A stretch of 64,000 bases of DNA, taken from NCBI GenBank assembly GCA_937902985.1, contig CALFNG010000208.1, forward strand, positions 1 through 64,000. The letters run 5' to 3'. This stretch comes from an uncultured Myxococcales bacterium (GTDB lineage Bacteria > Myxococcota_A > Polyangia > Polyangiales > Polyangiaceae). The notes beneath the pieces are model-generated. The model was not told where the DNA came from. It did not search any database and worked only from the letters and a program-made list of their open reading frames with translations. Both the position numbers and the translations under genes were made by a program. Positions 8,962 through 18,270 of the stretch are shown here, piece by piece. Within the stretch, counting starts at the first letter, position 1. Every line of letters begins with the position of its first letter.

Positions 8962-9399
8962 ATGAAGGATTCCACGGCACCGGCCGCGCTGAAAGACGTT
9001 GCCCCGGCGAGCCCGCCCTCCCCGGCCAGTTTGCTTCGCGGCGCCCTCGCCACGTTGCGCAACGTCTCGGCCAAAGAGGTCGAGCTCGAAGAGGTCTCGG
9101 CGACCGAGGCGCGGAACGAGTTCGCCCACATGATGGAGACGGCCGCGCGCCGCGGTGTGGTGGTCATCCACAAGCAGAACACGCCCAGGGCCGTTCTGGT
9201 CTCCTTCGACGAGTTCCGCGCGCTCGTCACCCGGCCCGACCACACCCTCGACGTGCTAACCGCCGAGTTCGATCGGTTGCTCGCCCGCATGCAGGCGCCC
9301 GGCGCGCGAGCGGGCATGAAGGCCGCGTTCAACGCGTCGCCCGACGATCTCGGGGCGGCGGCGGTCGCCGTCGCCCGAAGGCGACGAAAGGTTGGCTGA
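8962..9399 (+). CDS. Phd/YefM-family antitoxin-like protein
   Basis: A 145-residue protein. The middle third (about residues 46-90) matches the Phd/YefM N-terminal fold: VSATEARNEFAHMMETAARR followed by the strand VVVIHKQNTPRAVLVSFDEF. This part dimerises and binds DNA in the family. A roughly 45-residue leader rich in Ala and Pro precedes it, and a long C-terminal part with RLLARMQ would be the toxin-neutralising segment; both make the protein longer than the usual 80-90 residues. Its stop lies inside the start of the kinase gene, so the two are translationally coupled. The function is inferred from fold and context. Confidence 0.8.
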   Translation: MKDSTAPAALKDVAPASPPSPASLLRGALATLRNVSAKEVELEEVSATEARNEFAHMMETAARRGVVVIHKQNTPRAVLVSFDEFRALVTRPDHTLDVLTAEFDRLLARMQAPGARAGMKAAFNASPDDLGAAAVAVARRRRKVG

Positions 9400-10021
9400 G
9401 AAGGGCCGCATCTTCGTGCTCGCCGGCACGAACGGTGCGGGGAAGAGCAGCATCCTCGGGGCGATGGCGGTCCGCGCCGGTGCCGTCTACTTCAACCCCG
9501 ACGACGCGACGCGCCGGATCCTCGCCGCGAACGCCCAGGCGACGCTGCCGGAGGCCAACGCCGCGGCGTGGCGGCAGGGCAAGCGGCTCCTCGAGCGCGC
9601 GATCGCGGCGCGCCTCGACTACATGTTCGAGACGACCCTCGGGGGGGAGACCTTCGCGGGGCTGCTGAGCGGAGCGGCGGCTGCCGGGCTCGAAGTGCGG
9701 GTCTCGTACGTGGGTTTGGCGAGCCCGGAGCTCCATGTCGCGCGCGTGGCGGCGAGGGTCGCCAAGGGCGGCCACGGCATCCCCGAAGCCGCGATCCGGC
9801 GTCGCTACGACAAGGGCCGCGAGCACCTCGTCGAGCTCCTGCCGGCCCTGACAGAGCTCAAGGTCTACGACAACAGCGTCGAGGCCGATCCGGACGCGGG
9901 CGCGGCCCCCCGTCCGACGCTCGTGCTCCACCTGGCGAAGGGCCGCATCAGGCGAATGTGCAGCGCCGCGGAGGTCCCCGAATGGGCAAAGCCGATCGTC
10001 GCGGCGGCGCTGAAGCGGTAG
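9392..10021 (+). CDS. zeta-toxin-like / COG4185-type P-loop kinase, probable toxin
   Basis: A 209-residue P-loop kinase with Walker A GTNGAGKSS at residues 12-20, then FNPDDATR in the position of the zeta NxD segment, FETTLGG around residue 76, and the family-typical RVAARVAKGGHGIPEAAIRRRY followed by VYDNS. Related zeta/PezT proteins phosphorylate UDP-N-acetylglucosamine and poison wall synthesis; many COG4185 members remain uncharacterised. It begins with a TTG that overlaps the upstream antitoxin stop by eight bases. The overlap with a Phd-like gene argues for a toxin-antitoxin pair, but the substrate is not deducible. Confidence 0.78.
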   Translation: MAEKGRIFVLAGTNGAGKSSILGAMAVRAGAVYFNPDDATRRILAANAQATLPEANAAAWRQGKRLLERAIAARLDYMFETTLGGETFAGLLSGAAAAGLEVRVSYVGLASPELHVARVAARVAKGGHGIPEAAIRRRYDKGREHLVELLPALTELKVYDNSVEADPDAGAAPRPTLVLHLAKGRIRRMCSAAEVPEWAKPIVAAALKR

Positions 10022-10174
10022 GGGCGCGCCGACCGAAGGGCAGATCTGCGCGGGGTGCGCCGCGCCTTAGAGGGGGGCGATTTCACAGGTCGAAGGCTCG
10101 CCCGCAGGCACTGCCCTGTACAAGGCGAAAAGGACGCGACGCGAGGGTCGGACCCTCAGCTAAATGTTCACGCG

Positions 10175-12439
10175 TCACTTCACGAACGACTGGACCAGCG
10201 CTCTCATGGTCCCGGCGTCGAAGGGCTTCGCGATCCGTTCGTTCGGGACCCGATCGAGGAACGCTCTCGCCGCCGGCGTGAACGCCCCTCCGCTGATGAA
10301 GACCATTCGTTCGGCCGCTCGCGGGCGGTGCCGGGCGACCTCGTCGTAGAACTCCATCCCCGACATCTCTGGCATCATGAGATCCGAAAAGACGACGTCG
10401 AAGTGCTTGCTCGAGAAGACGAGGCTGAGCGCCTCCCTCGCGGTGTTCACGATCGTGACGTCGTGCTCCCGGAGCACTCGGCCGAGCGCTGCGGCGACCG
10501 CCCGCTCGTCGTCGACGATGAGAACGGCGGCGCGGCGCCCGGTCGCCGGGGCCGCTGGGGTCATGACGGCCGGGGTGGGCCGGGGACGAGAGGGCGCCGC
10601 CGGGAGCACGACCCGGAACGTGGAGCCGCGCCCCTCCTGGCTGCTCGCCGTGATCTCGCCGCCCATACTGGCCACGATGTTGTGACAGATGAAGAGTCCC
10701 AGCCCGGTTCCCACGCCGATCGCTTTGGTCGTGAAGAAGGGGTCGAAGATGCGTCCGATCACGCTCGCGGAGATGCCGCAGCCCGTGTCTCGAATCTCGA
10801 CGACGGCTCGACCCACCGCGTCGGTCGACGTGACGACGCGGATTTCGTTCGTCTCGTCGTCGCCCTCCGGCAGGGCGTGGACGGCGTTGACGAGGAGGTT
10901 GATGAAGACCTGCCCGAGGCGGCCGTCGTCGCCCTCGACGTGCGGGATGTCGCCGAAGTCCCTCACGAGGCGAGCCCGGTGGCGGATCTCGTTGAAGGCC
11001 ATCGTGATGGCCAACTCGAGCGCGGGGTTCACCTCGATGAGCGCCCGCCGCTCCTCTCCCGCGCGAGAGAACGTGTCGAGACCGCGAACGATCTTCCGGA
11101 TCTTTTCGGCTCCTTGCCGGGCCTCGACCGCCATCTCCACCCACTCCCCGCCTGAGGCCCCCGAGCCGAGCGTTCGTGCCTCCTCGATCATGAGGTCGAG
11201 GTTCGCGACGGCGTAGGCGAGGGGGTTATTGATCTCGTGCGCGACGCCCGCCGCCAGGGTGCCCACGGACGCCATGCGATCCGCGAGAATGAGCTGCGCT
11301 TGCAGCCTTTTTCGAGCCTCGTTGGCCGCCTTCTCGGCGCTCATGTCCCGGAAGACCAACACGGCGCCGCTCGATCGCCCGTCCGCGTCCATCATGGGCG
11401 TACAGGTGCTGGCGATCGGCAACGCGTTGCCGCTCCGCGCGATGAGCAGGGTCTGGTTCGTCAAGGCCGCGGGGACCCCTTCCCGAAGGGTCCGCTCGAC
11501 GGCGAGTCCCGCGCCGGCGCGCGTCTCGGCATCGACGATGTTGAACACCAGGCCGATCGGCCGACCCCTGGCGTCTGCGTGCGTCCAGCCGGTGAGCTTC
11601 TCGGCCACCGGGTTCAGGCGTGTCACGGCCCCATCGGCGTCAATCGCGATGACTCCGTCCGCGATGCTGTTCAGCGTCGTCGTGAGGTTCTCCGTCATCT
11701 CCCGGAGCACGCGCTGGGCTTCCTTCTCGTCGGTGACGTCGCGCGCGACCGCGTAGACGAGACCTTGCTCGACATGCGCCACCGACTTCCATTCGAACCA
11801 GCGGTAGGTGCCGTCTTTGCACTGATACCGATTCACCAGGCGGAGCAGCGGCACGCCCGCCTTCAAGCCCGTGCGGCTGGCGAGCGTGGCCTCTCGGTCC
11901 GCGGGGTGCACGAAGTCCAGGGAGGGCCTCGCCATCAGCTCTCCTGGCGACCACCCGAGCGTCTTCGTCCATGACGCGTTGACTCGCTTGAAGTACCCGT
12001 CGAGCCCCGCGACGCAAAGGTGGTCGAGGGACCTCTCGAAGAGATCCGCAGCCGGCGAGGCGACATCGTGATCTCGAAGCTCGTCGACCTCCGACCCGCT
12101 CCCGATGAAGCCGGCGTAGGCGCCGGCGGCGTCCGTGTAGGGTACGCCACGATGGCGGATGGACCGATAGACGCGGTCGTGGCGGCGAAGCCGGTACTCC
12201 ATCTCGAAGGCTTCGCGCCGTTCGAAGTGAGTGCGGTAGTGGATGACGCAGTGATGGAGATCGTCGGGGTGAACGGACTCCATCCACCCGTCTCCCAGCT
12301 CACGCGGAAGAGGACGCCCGGTGAAGTCGAGCCACCGGGCGTTCACGTAATCGCACTTTGCATCGATCCCCACTCGCCAGACCATCGTCGGCGTGTGCTC
12401 GACCAAAACGCGATACTGTTCGAAATTGGGTGGGTCCAT
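10175..12439 (-). CDS. hybrid sensor histidine kinase, PAS-PAS-PAS-HisKA-HATPase-REC
   Basis: A 754-residue soluble sensor. Three PAS-type domains (about 1-120, 130-240 and 250-370) precede a HisKA helix pair with phospho-acceptor His401 in GVAHEINNP. The ATPase domain shows the N box NLLVNAVHAL, the G1 box DTGCGIS, the F box FDPFF and the G2 box GTGLGLFI. A receiver domain follows with the phospho-accepting Asp686 in VVFSDLMMPEMSG. No membrane helix is seen, so it senses a cytoplasmic signal. Upstream in-frame codons would add 68 residues unlike a domain, hence the ATG at 12439. It stands alone, without an adjacent regulator gene. Confidence 0.92.
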   Translation of the reverse strand: MDPPNFEQYRVLVEHTPTMVWRVGIDAKCDYVNARWLDFTGRPLPRELGDGWMESVHPDDLHHCVIHYRTHFERREAFEMEYRLRRHDRVYRSIRHRGVPYTDAAGAYAGFIGSGSEVDELRDHDVASPAADLFERSLDHLCVAGLDGYFKRVNASWTKTLGWSPGELMARPSLDFVHPADREATLASRTGLKAGVPLLRLVNRYQCKDGTYRWFEWKSVAHVEQGLVYAVARDVTDEKEAQRVLREMTENLTTTLNSIADGVIAIDADGAVTRLNPVAEKLTGWTHADARGRPIGLVFNIVDAETRAGAGLAVERTLREGVPAALTNQTLLIARSGNALPIASTCTPMMDADGRSSGAVLVFRDMSAEKAANEARKRLQAQLILADRMASVGTLAAGVAHEINNPLAYAVANLDLMIEEARTLGSGASGGEWVEMAVEARQGAEKIRKIVRGLDTFSRAGEERRALIEVNPALELAITMAFNEIRHRARLVRDFGDIPHVEGDDGRLGQVFINLLVNAVHALPEGDDETNEIRVVTSTDAVGRAVVEIRDTGCGISASVIGRIFDPFFTTKAIGVGTGLGLFICHNIVASMGGEITASSQEGRGSTFRVVLPAAPSRPRPTPAVMTPAAPATGRRAAVLIVDDERAVAAALGRVLREHDVTIVNTAREALSLVFSSKHFDVVFSDLMMPEMSGMEFYDEVARHRPRAAERMVFISGGAFTPAARAFLDRVPNERIAKPFDAGTMRALVQSFVK

Positions 12440-12496
12440 CCGGCCGCGCTCGGGCCCCGAAGCCTTGCTCCAGGCGGATTCCCCGATCGTAACACA

Positions 12497-12513
12497 CGTG
12501 TCCAGGAGACACG
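12497..12513. promoter_or_regulatory. inverted repeat upstream of the hybrid kinase
   Basis: CGTGTC at 12497-12502 and GACACG at 12508-12513 form perfect 6-base arms with a 5-base spacer, about 60 bases before the kinase start. The position fits an operator. No T-run follows. Confidence 0.3.
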
Positions 12514-12601
12514 CGAGGGCCCACGAGCACTGCGTTCGGAACAGGGCCAAGTGCACAGAAACGCTCGAAGAGATGAGGTAGCAGCAGCAGAATCGCGGCC
12601 G

Positions 12602-12875
12602 GGCGACGGCGTGATCGCATATCGCCGGCGGAACACCTGGCACGGGCGGCGCGCCCGATCAGATCGCACTCGTGGTCCTCAACTTCTCCGATGCGTCACG
12701 CTCCATCACCCTCCCCGCCCCCGCGCCGGGCGTTTACCGCGAGCTGCTCGACCGTCTCAACCGCCCGGGGGGTCAGGAACTCGAACGAACCGCGACCGGC
12801 GTCGGAAGCCCGCTCACCATAGATGTCCCGGCGAACTACGGTCAGGTCTTCGTGACGCCGGCCCCCGGGCTCTAG
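12602..12875 (+). pseudogene. relic of a GH13 alpha-glucosidase/amylase C-terminal domain
   Basis: One frame reads GDGVIAYRRRNTW, the motif that precedes the C-terminal beta domain of GH13 enzymes. The next part continues in another frame as IALVVLNFSDASRSITLP, followed by YRELLDR and ending in ANYGQVFV before a TAG stop, which matches the end of such domains. The two pieces are joined only by a frameshift near 12625-12655, and nothing of the catalytic barrel is present. It lies between the divergent kinase start and trpS. An intact GH13 gene occurs at 38.3-39.9 kb; whether the relic derives from a paralogue is untested. Confidence 0.65.
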
Positions 12876-12969
12876 CGCACCGCCGTCGCGATGGAATCAA
12901 GCTGCGCGTGGGGGGGTGCACGGCTGAATGCTTGATCGCCTCTCGACGGCGGTGCATTAGCGTACGCGC

Positions 12970-14040
12970 ATGCCATCGACGAGCACCTCCACCGCGCCGC
13001 GCGCGCGCATCCTCACCGGCGACACCCCTTCGGGGAAGCTCCACATCGGCCACTGGGTCGGATCGCTCGAGAACCGCGCGCGGCTGCAGGACGCGTACGA
13101 GTGCTACTTCCTCATCGCCAACCTGCACGCCTTCACGACGCGCGCCGATCAGCCCTCCGAGATCGCGCGCGACACGCTCGAGATCCTCAAGGACTGGCTC
13201 GCCGCGGGCATCGATCCCGAGCGCGCCACGGTCGTCGTGCAGAGCGAGGTGCCGGCGATCACGGAGCTCACATGGCACCTGTCGATGCTGCTGCCCTTCA
13301 ACCGGGTCATGCGCAACCCCACGCTGAAGGACGAGCTCGACGTGAAGGGGCTCGGCGACAAGTACAGCTTCGGGTTTCCCCTCTACGCGGTCGGGCAGTG
13401 CGCCGACATCCTCACGTTCCGTCCGGCGCTCGTCCCCGTCGGCGAGGACCAGCTCGCGCACATCGAGATGTGCCGCGAGGTGGCCCGGCGCTTCAATCAC
13501 ACCTACTGCGGGGTGGATCCGGCGACGCCCGACGCCGAGCACGTCGCGGCGGGCGGGCTGCTCCCGATCCCCGAGGGGCTCGTGGGACGGGTGGGCCGCC
13601 TCGTCGGCGTCGACGGCACGCAGAAGATGTCGAAGAGCCTCGGCAACGCGATCTACCTGACCGACACGACGGCGCAGATCAAGAAGAAGGTGGCGCAGAT
13701 CTACACCGGCCGCGTCGACACGAACGCGCCGGGCGACACGAACAACGCGCTCTTCCAGTACGTCCGCAGCTTCATCACCGATCCGGCGCGGGTCGCGGAG
13801 CTGGAGGACCGTTACCGGCGGGGCGACGCCATCGGCGACGGGCACGTGAAGGTCGAGGTCGCGGCCGCCATCGACGCGCTCCTGGCGCCGATGCGCGAGC
13901 GGCGCGCGAGGTTCGACGCGCCGGGCCGCGAGGACATTCTCCACGACATCATCCGGACGCACTCGGCGCGCGCGAACACTGCCGCGGCCGAGACGCTCGG
14001 CAGGGTGCGGGAGGCGATGAAGCTGCGGTTCGTGCGCTAG
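12970..14040 (+). CDS. trpS: tryptophan--tRNA ligase
   Basis: A 356-residue class I aminoacyl-tRNA synthetase that charges tRNA-Trp in the cytoplasm. The HIGH motif is exact at residues 25-28, preceded by TGDTPSGKL, and KMSKS is at residues 219-223 in DGTQKMSKSLGN. The segment LVPVGEDQLAHIEMCREVARRFN is characteristic of TrpRS. Length and motifs are complete. It is a single gene in a plain intergenic setting; the ATG at 12970 follows no strong ribosome binding site. Confidence 0.95.
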   Translation: MPSTSTSTAPRARILTGDTPSGKLHIGHWVGSLENRARLQDAYECYFLIANLHAFTTRADQPSEIARDTLEILKDWLAAGIDPERATVVVQSEVPAITELTWHLSMLLPFNRVMRNPTLKDELDVKGLGDKYSFGFPLYAVGQCADILTFRPALVPVGEDQLAHIEMCREVARRFNHTYCGVDPATPDAEHVAAGGLLPIPEGLVGRVGRLVGVDGTQKMSKSLGNAIYLTDTTAQIKKKVAQIYTGRVDTNAPGDTNNALFQYVRSFITDPARVAELEDRYRRGDAIGDGHVKVEVAAAIDALLAPMRERRARFDAPGREDILHDIIRTHSARANTAAAETLGRVREAMKLRFVR

Positions 14041-14172
14041 TGACACGGCGTCAGCGTGAAGGTGTTGCCCTCACGACCTGACTCCTTCGGGGAGCCTTGG
14101 ACGTCGCCAGCAAGCACGGATGCCGCGCCGTCGACCTGTAGTCGATGCCGACCACGGGAAGCTGGGAACGGG

Positions 14173-14493
14173 TCACTTCGCCGCGGCGGTCCCCTGCCCG
14201 GCCACCGCCGCGTTGAGCTTCGCCAGCATCTCGGGGTAGTCCTCGATGGCGTAGACGTTCGCCGTCCAGATGCGCTCGAAGGCGAGCCCCGAGGCGTTGA
14301 ACGCCTCGCGGACGGCCTCGGCGTCGGGGGCCTCGAACTCGCAGATCATCCGCAGCTTGTCGAGCGCGAGGGAGCTCCGTCGCCAGTGCCCGTTTCGAAT
14401 CTCGAGGCACGGATCGAGCGCCTTGGAGAATGCCTTGTAGCGGTCGTCGGTCAGCGGCTCTTGAAAGACTTGTTCAGCCAGTACGCGTGCCAT
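14173..14493 (-). CDS. DUF4242-type small protein (nickel-binding SCO4226 family)
   Basis: A 106-residue cytoplasmic protein with the ferredoxin-like pattern of DUF4242: a strand MICEFEAPDAEAVREAF and a following helix, then a C-terminal FERIWTANVYAIED. Family members are small dimeric proteins, one of which binds nickel; the role is unknown. An excellent ribosome binding site, AAGGAGGTGA, precedes the ATG. It lies 17 bases downstream of the next lipoprotein gene on the same strand and probably shares its transcript. Confidence 0.75.
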   Translation of the reverse strand: MARVLAEQVFQEPLTDDRYKAFSKALDPCLEIRNGHWRRSSLALDKLRMICEFEAPDAEAVREAFNASGLAFERIWTANVYAIEDYPEMLAKLNAAVAGQGTAAAK

Positions 14494-14510
14494 GGTTCAC
14501 CTCCTTGCCC

Positions 14511-14927
14511 CTATGAATGCCGCGCGCCCTTGAACGGGAGCGCTTCGGTGTGGCCGTTCATCGTGCGGTTCACCGTCCCGTCGACGGCATCACCCTTGAC
14601 GCTCCCGGTCCAGTCCATCGTCGTACCGGAGGGGTGGACGGTCTTCACGTGAAAGGTGGTGGCGCCGGCATCCTGGCGCGCGCCGTAGGGGGTCCACCGA
14701 GGGAAGCCGAGGCCCGTGCAGGCCGTCGATTCGAACGCCTGGTTGGCGAAGCGGAGGGTGTCCTTCTCCGCGGGCGCGGCGGGGAACTCGAGGACCACGT
14801 CGTACGACGTCCCGTCGAGCGCCCCGGCGGTGCTCGGGGTCGCCGGAGCCGGACCGCTGGCAGAAGCGCCGCCGCATGCGGCGAGCGCGACGAGAAACAC
14901 GAGTCCGTGGCGAGCTTGGAGTTTCAT
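14511..14927 (-). CDS. small hypothetical lipoprotein
   Basis: A 138-residue protein with signal peptide and lipobox VALAAC (Cys19), then an Ala/Pro/Ser linker and a compact beta-rich domain of about 100 residues containing two Cys and several Trp. AAAGAGGAA precedes the ATG. No family is recognised. It is the first gene of a likely two-gene unit with the DUF4242 gene. Confidence 0.7.
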   Translation of the reverse strand: MKLQARHGLVFLVALAACGGASASGPAPATPSTAGALDGTSYDVVLEFPAAPAEKDTLRFANQAFESTACTGLGFPRWTPYGARQDAGATTFHVKTVHPSGTTMDWTGSVKGDAVDGTVNRTMNGHTEALPFKGARHS

Positions 14928-15220
14928 GGGGAATTCCTCTTTGCGGTTGGGTGTCTGGGTTGGCGCGGCGCCTCCGGTGGGGGGCGCGACGTCGAACGGC
15001 GTCTCTGTGACCTACCTTCGGCGGGCGCCGTTGGAACGAGCGTTGGAACCGCCGTGGAAAATGGGGCTCCCGATCGATCACCCCGACCGACCGCGGCAGC
15101 CCCGAACTGAGCGAGCGTGCGCGGCCCAAGCGAAGCCATTAGCGTTCATTGCCTGTGCAACGATGGGCAGCCTTCGCCGGAGGCCTTACACATGGATCGC
15201 TTCATCGACCGCGCGGGCCG

Positions 15221-17038
15221 CTACGGCACCTGCTCGGCCAGCGCGCGGTACTTCGGGCAATGATGGACCACCGAAGCGATCGCCTCGCTCCCGGTCAGCA
15301 TCGGCAGATTGGACTCGCACGTCGCCGGATCCTCCAGGACGCCGGGGATCGACCCCCAGAAGCCGTATTGGTAGATGTTCTCGGGGAGCCCCGGATCGCC
15401 CGTCAGGCTGAAGTGCATGAAGAGCGACGCACCGAAATCCTTCTTCCAGAGCGCGAGGTACGCCTTGTACGCCTCGTACATTCGCTCGTCGTGCTGCGCG
15501 AGGTGCTTGATAGGCTGGTTCTTGGTCCCGGTCAGCGACTGCCCGCCCTCGTAGGCGACGATGCCGACGCGGTATTCCGCGCCCAGCTTCGCGAAGTCCT
15601 GGAACGTGGCATCCATACCCGCGATGTTGGTCTCCAGGGCGGGAAAGAGCGTGTCGAGCGAGCCGGTGGTCGTGTCGTCGGCGGTCGAGAAATACGGCGC
15701 CTGCGCGACGTAGCTCACGTAGGTCTTCGGGTCACCGTAGTTCGCCTTGATGAACTGCAGCCCCTCGTCGCTGTACACGGCGCCGAGGGCCCAGCCCGAG
15801 AGCACCGGCGCGATCGCGGTCGCCTTGCCGACGGCGGCGAACGCCGCGCGGAACGCGTTGCCGATCTGCACCAGGCGGTCGGCCTCGTACTGGGCCACCT
15901 TCATGAGGTCGCTCGACCCCGACATCCACGAAGGCCCGTACGCTCCCGTGTACTTGCCGGAATAGCGCGTGGACATCGCGTTCGCCGCCGCCAGGAACGT
16001 GGCATACGCGGTGAATCCCTGATTCCAGGTCTCGTTGCTGTTCTCGACGATGATCTGGAACGGCGTGGTGAACCCGGCCTGGGCGCGCGCCGCCCCGATG
16101 CGCGAGAAGTCGAGGCGGGCCGCCATGAACTGCGCGAACTGCGTGATGAAGTCGGGCGTCGCCATCTCGGGAATCGTGATCCAGCAATCTTTCCCGGTCT
16201 CGTTCACGAGCTCGGCGATGTGCTCGTAAGGTTGGCCGAAGCTCGATTGACCGAAGCGCGCGGCCGACGGGCGGTCGGCCCAGCTGGCGAGCTTGCTCCC
16301 GTTGGTGCTCTCCCAGTCCATAAAGCGCATGACCCGGAACGGAGCGAGGATCGAGACGAACTGCGGAAGGAACGTGGTCGTCGAGTCGTAGTCGAAGCCG
16401 GGGTAGTAAATATGAATCCCCTGCACAGTCTGGCTCGCGCCGTTGGTGATCGCGAGCGTGAGAGAGTTCCCGAACGCGCCCGGGGTGCCGGTGACCTGCA
16501 CCGTGTTTCGATGCTCGCCGTTCACCGCCTGCCAGGGGCCGCCGAGCTTGCCGATCCCCGAGACGGCCAGCGAGCCGGCCCCCTGGTAGGAGATCTTGTA
16601 CGTCCCGCTCGGGAGCACGTAGCCGATATCCGTCGAGCTCGTGCCCGACGCGGCCGCGACCGGGTAGCCGTTCGCGTCGAGCTGCGCCGCGGCGGTGTCG
16701 AACGGGTTCAGCTGGTAGGTGATGTCGACGCGCGGAAGATCCGCCGCGATGTTCGTTCCGAGCCATGACGAGACGGTGGGGTGCGGGTTCACGACAACCG
16801 CCGCGTCCCCTCCGTCGATCGCCGTCGCGTCGGTGCCGTTCGCCGCGTCGTCGCCGCCCGAGGGACCGCCCCCCAAGCCGGGGTCCGTGGCCCCCCCCGC
16901 GTCATCCGGAGATTCGCCGTGCGCGCCGCCGTCGCGCGTCTCGGTCGACCCGCCTGGAGATGCGGAGCCGGGGCTTCCGCATGCGGCCACTGCGATGGAG
17001 AGCGCCGCCATACACCAACCGACTCTCGCCTGTCGCAT
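15221..17038 (-). CDS. secreted glycosidase-like lipoprotein (cellulose-binding-protein type)
   Basis: A 605-residue protein. The signal peptide ends SIAVAAC with a lipobox Cys20; a 65-residue Gly/Asp/Ala-rich linker follows, then a beta-rich domain (about 90-240) and a probable TIM-barrel from about residue 245. The barrel contains FMDWESTNGS and IIVENSNETWNQGF, whose Glu-Asn-Ser-Asn-Glu resembles the catalytic strand of clan A glycosidases, plus VAYEGGQSL near the end. This suggests a surface-anchored hydrolase or binder of plant or microbial polysaccharide. The enzymatic class is not established. Confidence 0.65.
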   Translation of the reverse strand: MRQARVGWCMAALSIAVAACGSPGSASPGGSTETRDGGAHGESPDDAGGATDPGLGGGPSGGDDAANGTDATAIDGGDAAVVVNPHPTVSSWLGTNIAADLPRVDITYQLNPFDTAAAQLDANGYPVAAASGTSSTDIGYVLPSGTYKISYQGAGSLAVSGIGKLGGPWQAVNGEHRNTVQVTGTPGAFGNSLTLAITNGASQTVQGIHIYYPGFDYDSTTTFLPQFVSILAPFRVMRFMDWESTNGSKLASWADRPSAARFGQSSFGQPYEHIAELVNETGKDCWITIPEMATPDFITQFAQFMAARLDFSRIGAARAQAGFTTPFQIIVENSNETWNQGFTAYATFLAAANAMSTRYSGKYTGAYGPSWMSGSSDLMKVAQYEADRLVQIGNAFRAAFAAVGKATAIAPVLSGWALGAVYSDEGLQFIKANYGDPKTYVSYVAQAPYFSTADDTTTGSLDTLFPALETNIAGMDATFQDFAKLGAEYRVGIVAYEGGQSLTGTKNQPIKHLAQHDERMYEAYKAYLALWKKDFGASLFMHFSLTGDPGLPENIYQYGFWGSIPGVLEDPATCESNLPMLTGSEAIASVVHHCPKYRALAEQVP

Positions 17039-17076
17039 GAAGAGTGTCCTCCTTCACGGAGTGTGCCTACGGCACG

Positions 17077-18270
17077 TCACCTCTCGCTCGCTTGCCCCCC
17101 GTCGAGCCCTCGCGCGGCGCTCGGGTCGGGTTGACCGAGGGCCCGCTCGACCGCCGGTTGGCTTCGAGCCGCGGCGTAGGCGGTGAGCGCCGCTACGACC
17201 GCGACCGCGACCAGAGCCACGCCGGCGCGGGCCCAGAGCTGCGACGACCGCGGCGAACGGGCGGGGCGGGCCTTCTTGCGGTGGTCTGCGAGTAACGGCG
17301 TGGCCCTCTCGTCGCTCGCGCCCTCGAACGATTCCTCGGTCGGTTGCGCGCGCCCGTAAGCGTCGGCAAATGCTGCCTGCATGGCCCTGGCGCTCGGCCA
17401 GCGGTCCTTCTTGTCGAACCGGAGAGCCCGGTCCACCACGTCGATGATCGCGCGTGGCAAACGGGGCGCCACGTGGGCGAGCGAGAGGGCCTGCCGCGAA
17501 GCCGTGAGCACCAGCATCTCCTCCGGCGTTTCGGCGTCGTGAACGAAGCGTCCGGACATCAGGGTGAACGCCGTGGCCCCGACGGACCACACGTCGGCGC
17601 GCGCGTCGATCTCGCCGATCTTGCCGAGCATCTGTTCGGGGGCCATGTACGGCAGAGTTCCGACGATGCTCCCGACGCGCGTCTCGGTGAGGGTCCCGGC
17701 GAGGAGGCGCGCGACGCCGAAATCGAGCACCCGCACTGTCCCGTCGCGCTCGACGAAGAGGTTCTCCGGTTTCACGTCGCGGTGAACGATCCCTCGCTCG
17801 TGCGCGGCCGACAGGATGTCGAGCACCTGCCACATGAGCTCTGCCACTTCCCGCGGCGGAACCCGACCGCCGCGCTCCCACAGGGCTTGCAGCGTCTCGC
17901 CTTCGAGCAGATCCATGACAAGAAAGAGCGTGCCATCCTCGGTGATGCCGTCGTCGAGAACGCGAACCGTGCCCGCGTGCCGCACGCTGTTGGCGGCATA
18001 GCCCTCGCGCAGAAAGCGAATCCGAACGTCACTGGTGGCTTCGACGGCGCGGTGAAGAACCTTGACCGCAACGCGATTGCCATTCCGCAAATGCGTGGCC
18101 GCGAACACCGAGCCCATGCCGCCGACCCCGACGACGCGGTCCAGTCGGTATTTCCCCTCGAGGACAGTGCCGATGGGCAGGCTCGCCCGGACGCCGACGT
18201 TCTCGTCGATGTTCGCTTCGGGTGTCGTGGGAGCTCGACTCTCCGACGGCCTGCGACGTGCCTGGATCAT
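17077..18270 (-). CDS. Ser/Thr protein kinase with C-terminal membrane anchor
   Basis: A 397-residue Hanks-type kinase. The Gly loop VGVGGMGSVF, the Lys in VAVKVL, the catalytic HRDVKPEN, DFGVAR and APEQ are all present, so it should be active. A juxtamembrane stretch rich in Arg and Lys leads to one hydrophobic helix (WARAGVALVAVAVVAALTA) near residue 350, followed by a short tail without a sensor domain. The ATG at 18270 removes a non-conserved 22-residue extension. Such kinases are abundant in myxobacteria. No phosphatase or substrate gene is adjacent. Confidence 0.9.
   Translation of the reverse strand: MIQARRRPSESRAPTTPEANIDENVGVRASLPIGTVLEGKYRLDRVVGVGGMGSVFAATHLRNGNRVAVKVLHRAVEATSDVRIRFLREGYAANSVRHAGTVRVLDDGITEDGTLFLVMDLLEGETLQALWERGGRVPPREVAELMWQVLDILSAAHERGIVHRDVKPENLFVERDGTVRVLDFGVARLLAGTLTETRVGSIVGTLPYMAPEQMLGKIGEIDARADVWSVGATAFTLMSGRFVHDAETPEEMLVLTASRQALSLAHVAPRLPRAIIDVVDRALRFDKKDRWPSARAMQAAFADAYGRAQPTEESFEGASDERATPLLADHRKKARPARSPRSSQLWARAGVALVAVAVVAALTAYAAARSQPAVERALGQPDPSAARGLDGGQASER

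Noticed and set aside
14041-14172. CTCC-TTCG-GGGAG hairpin after trpS
   Set aside because: The stem is only 4-5 pairs and no T-run follows, so I do not call a terminator.
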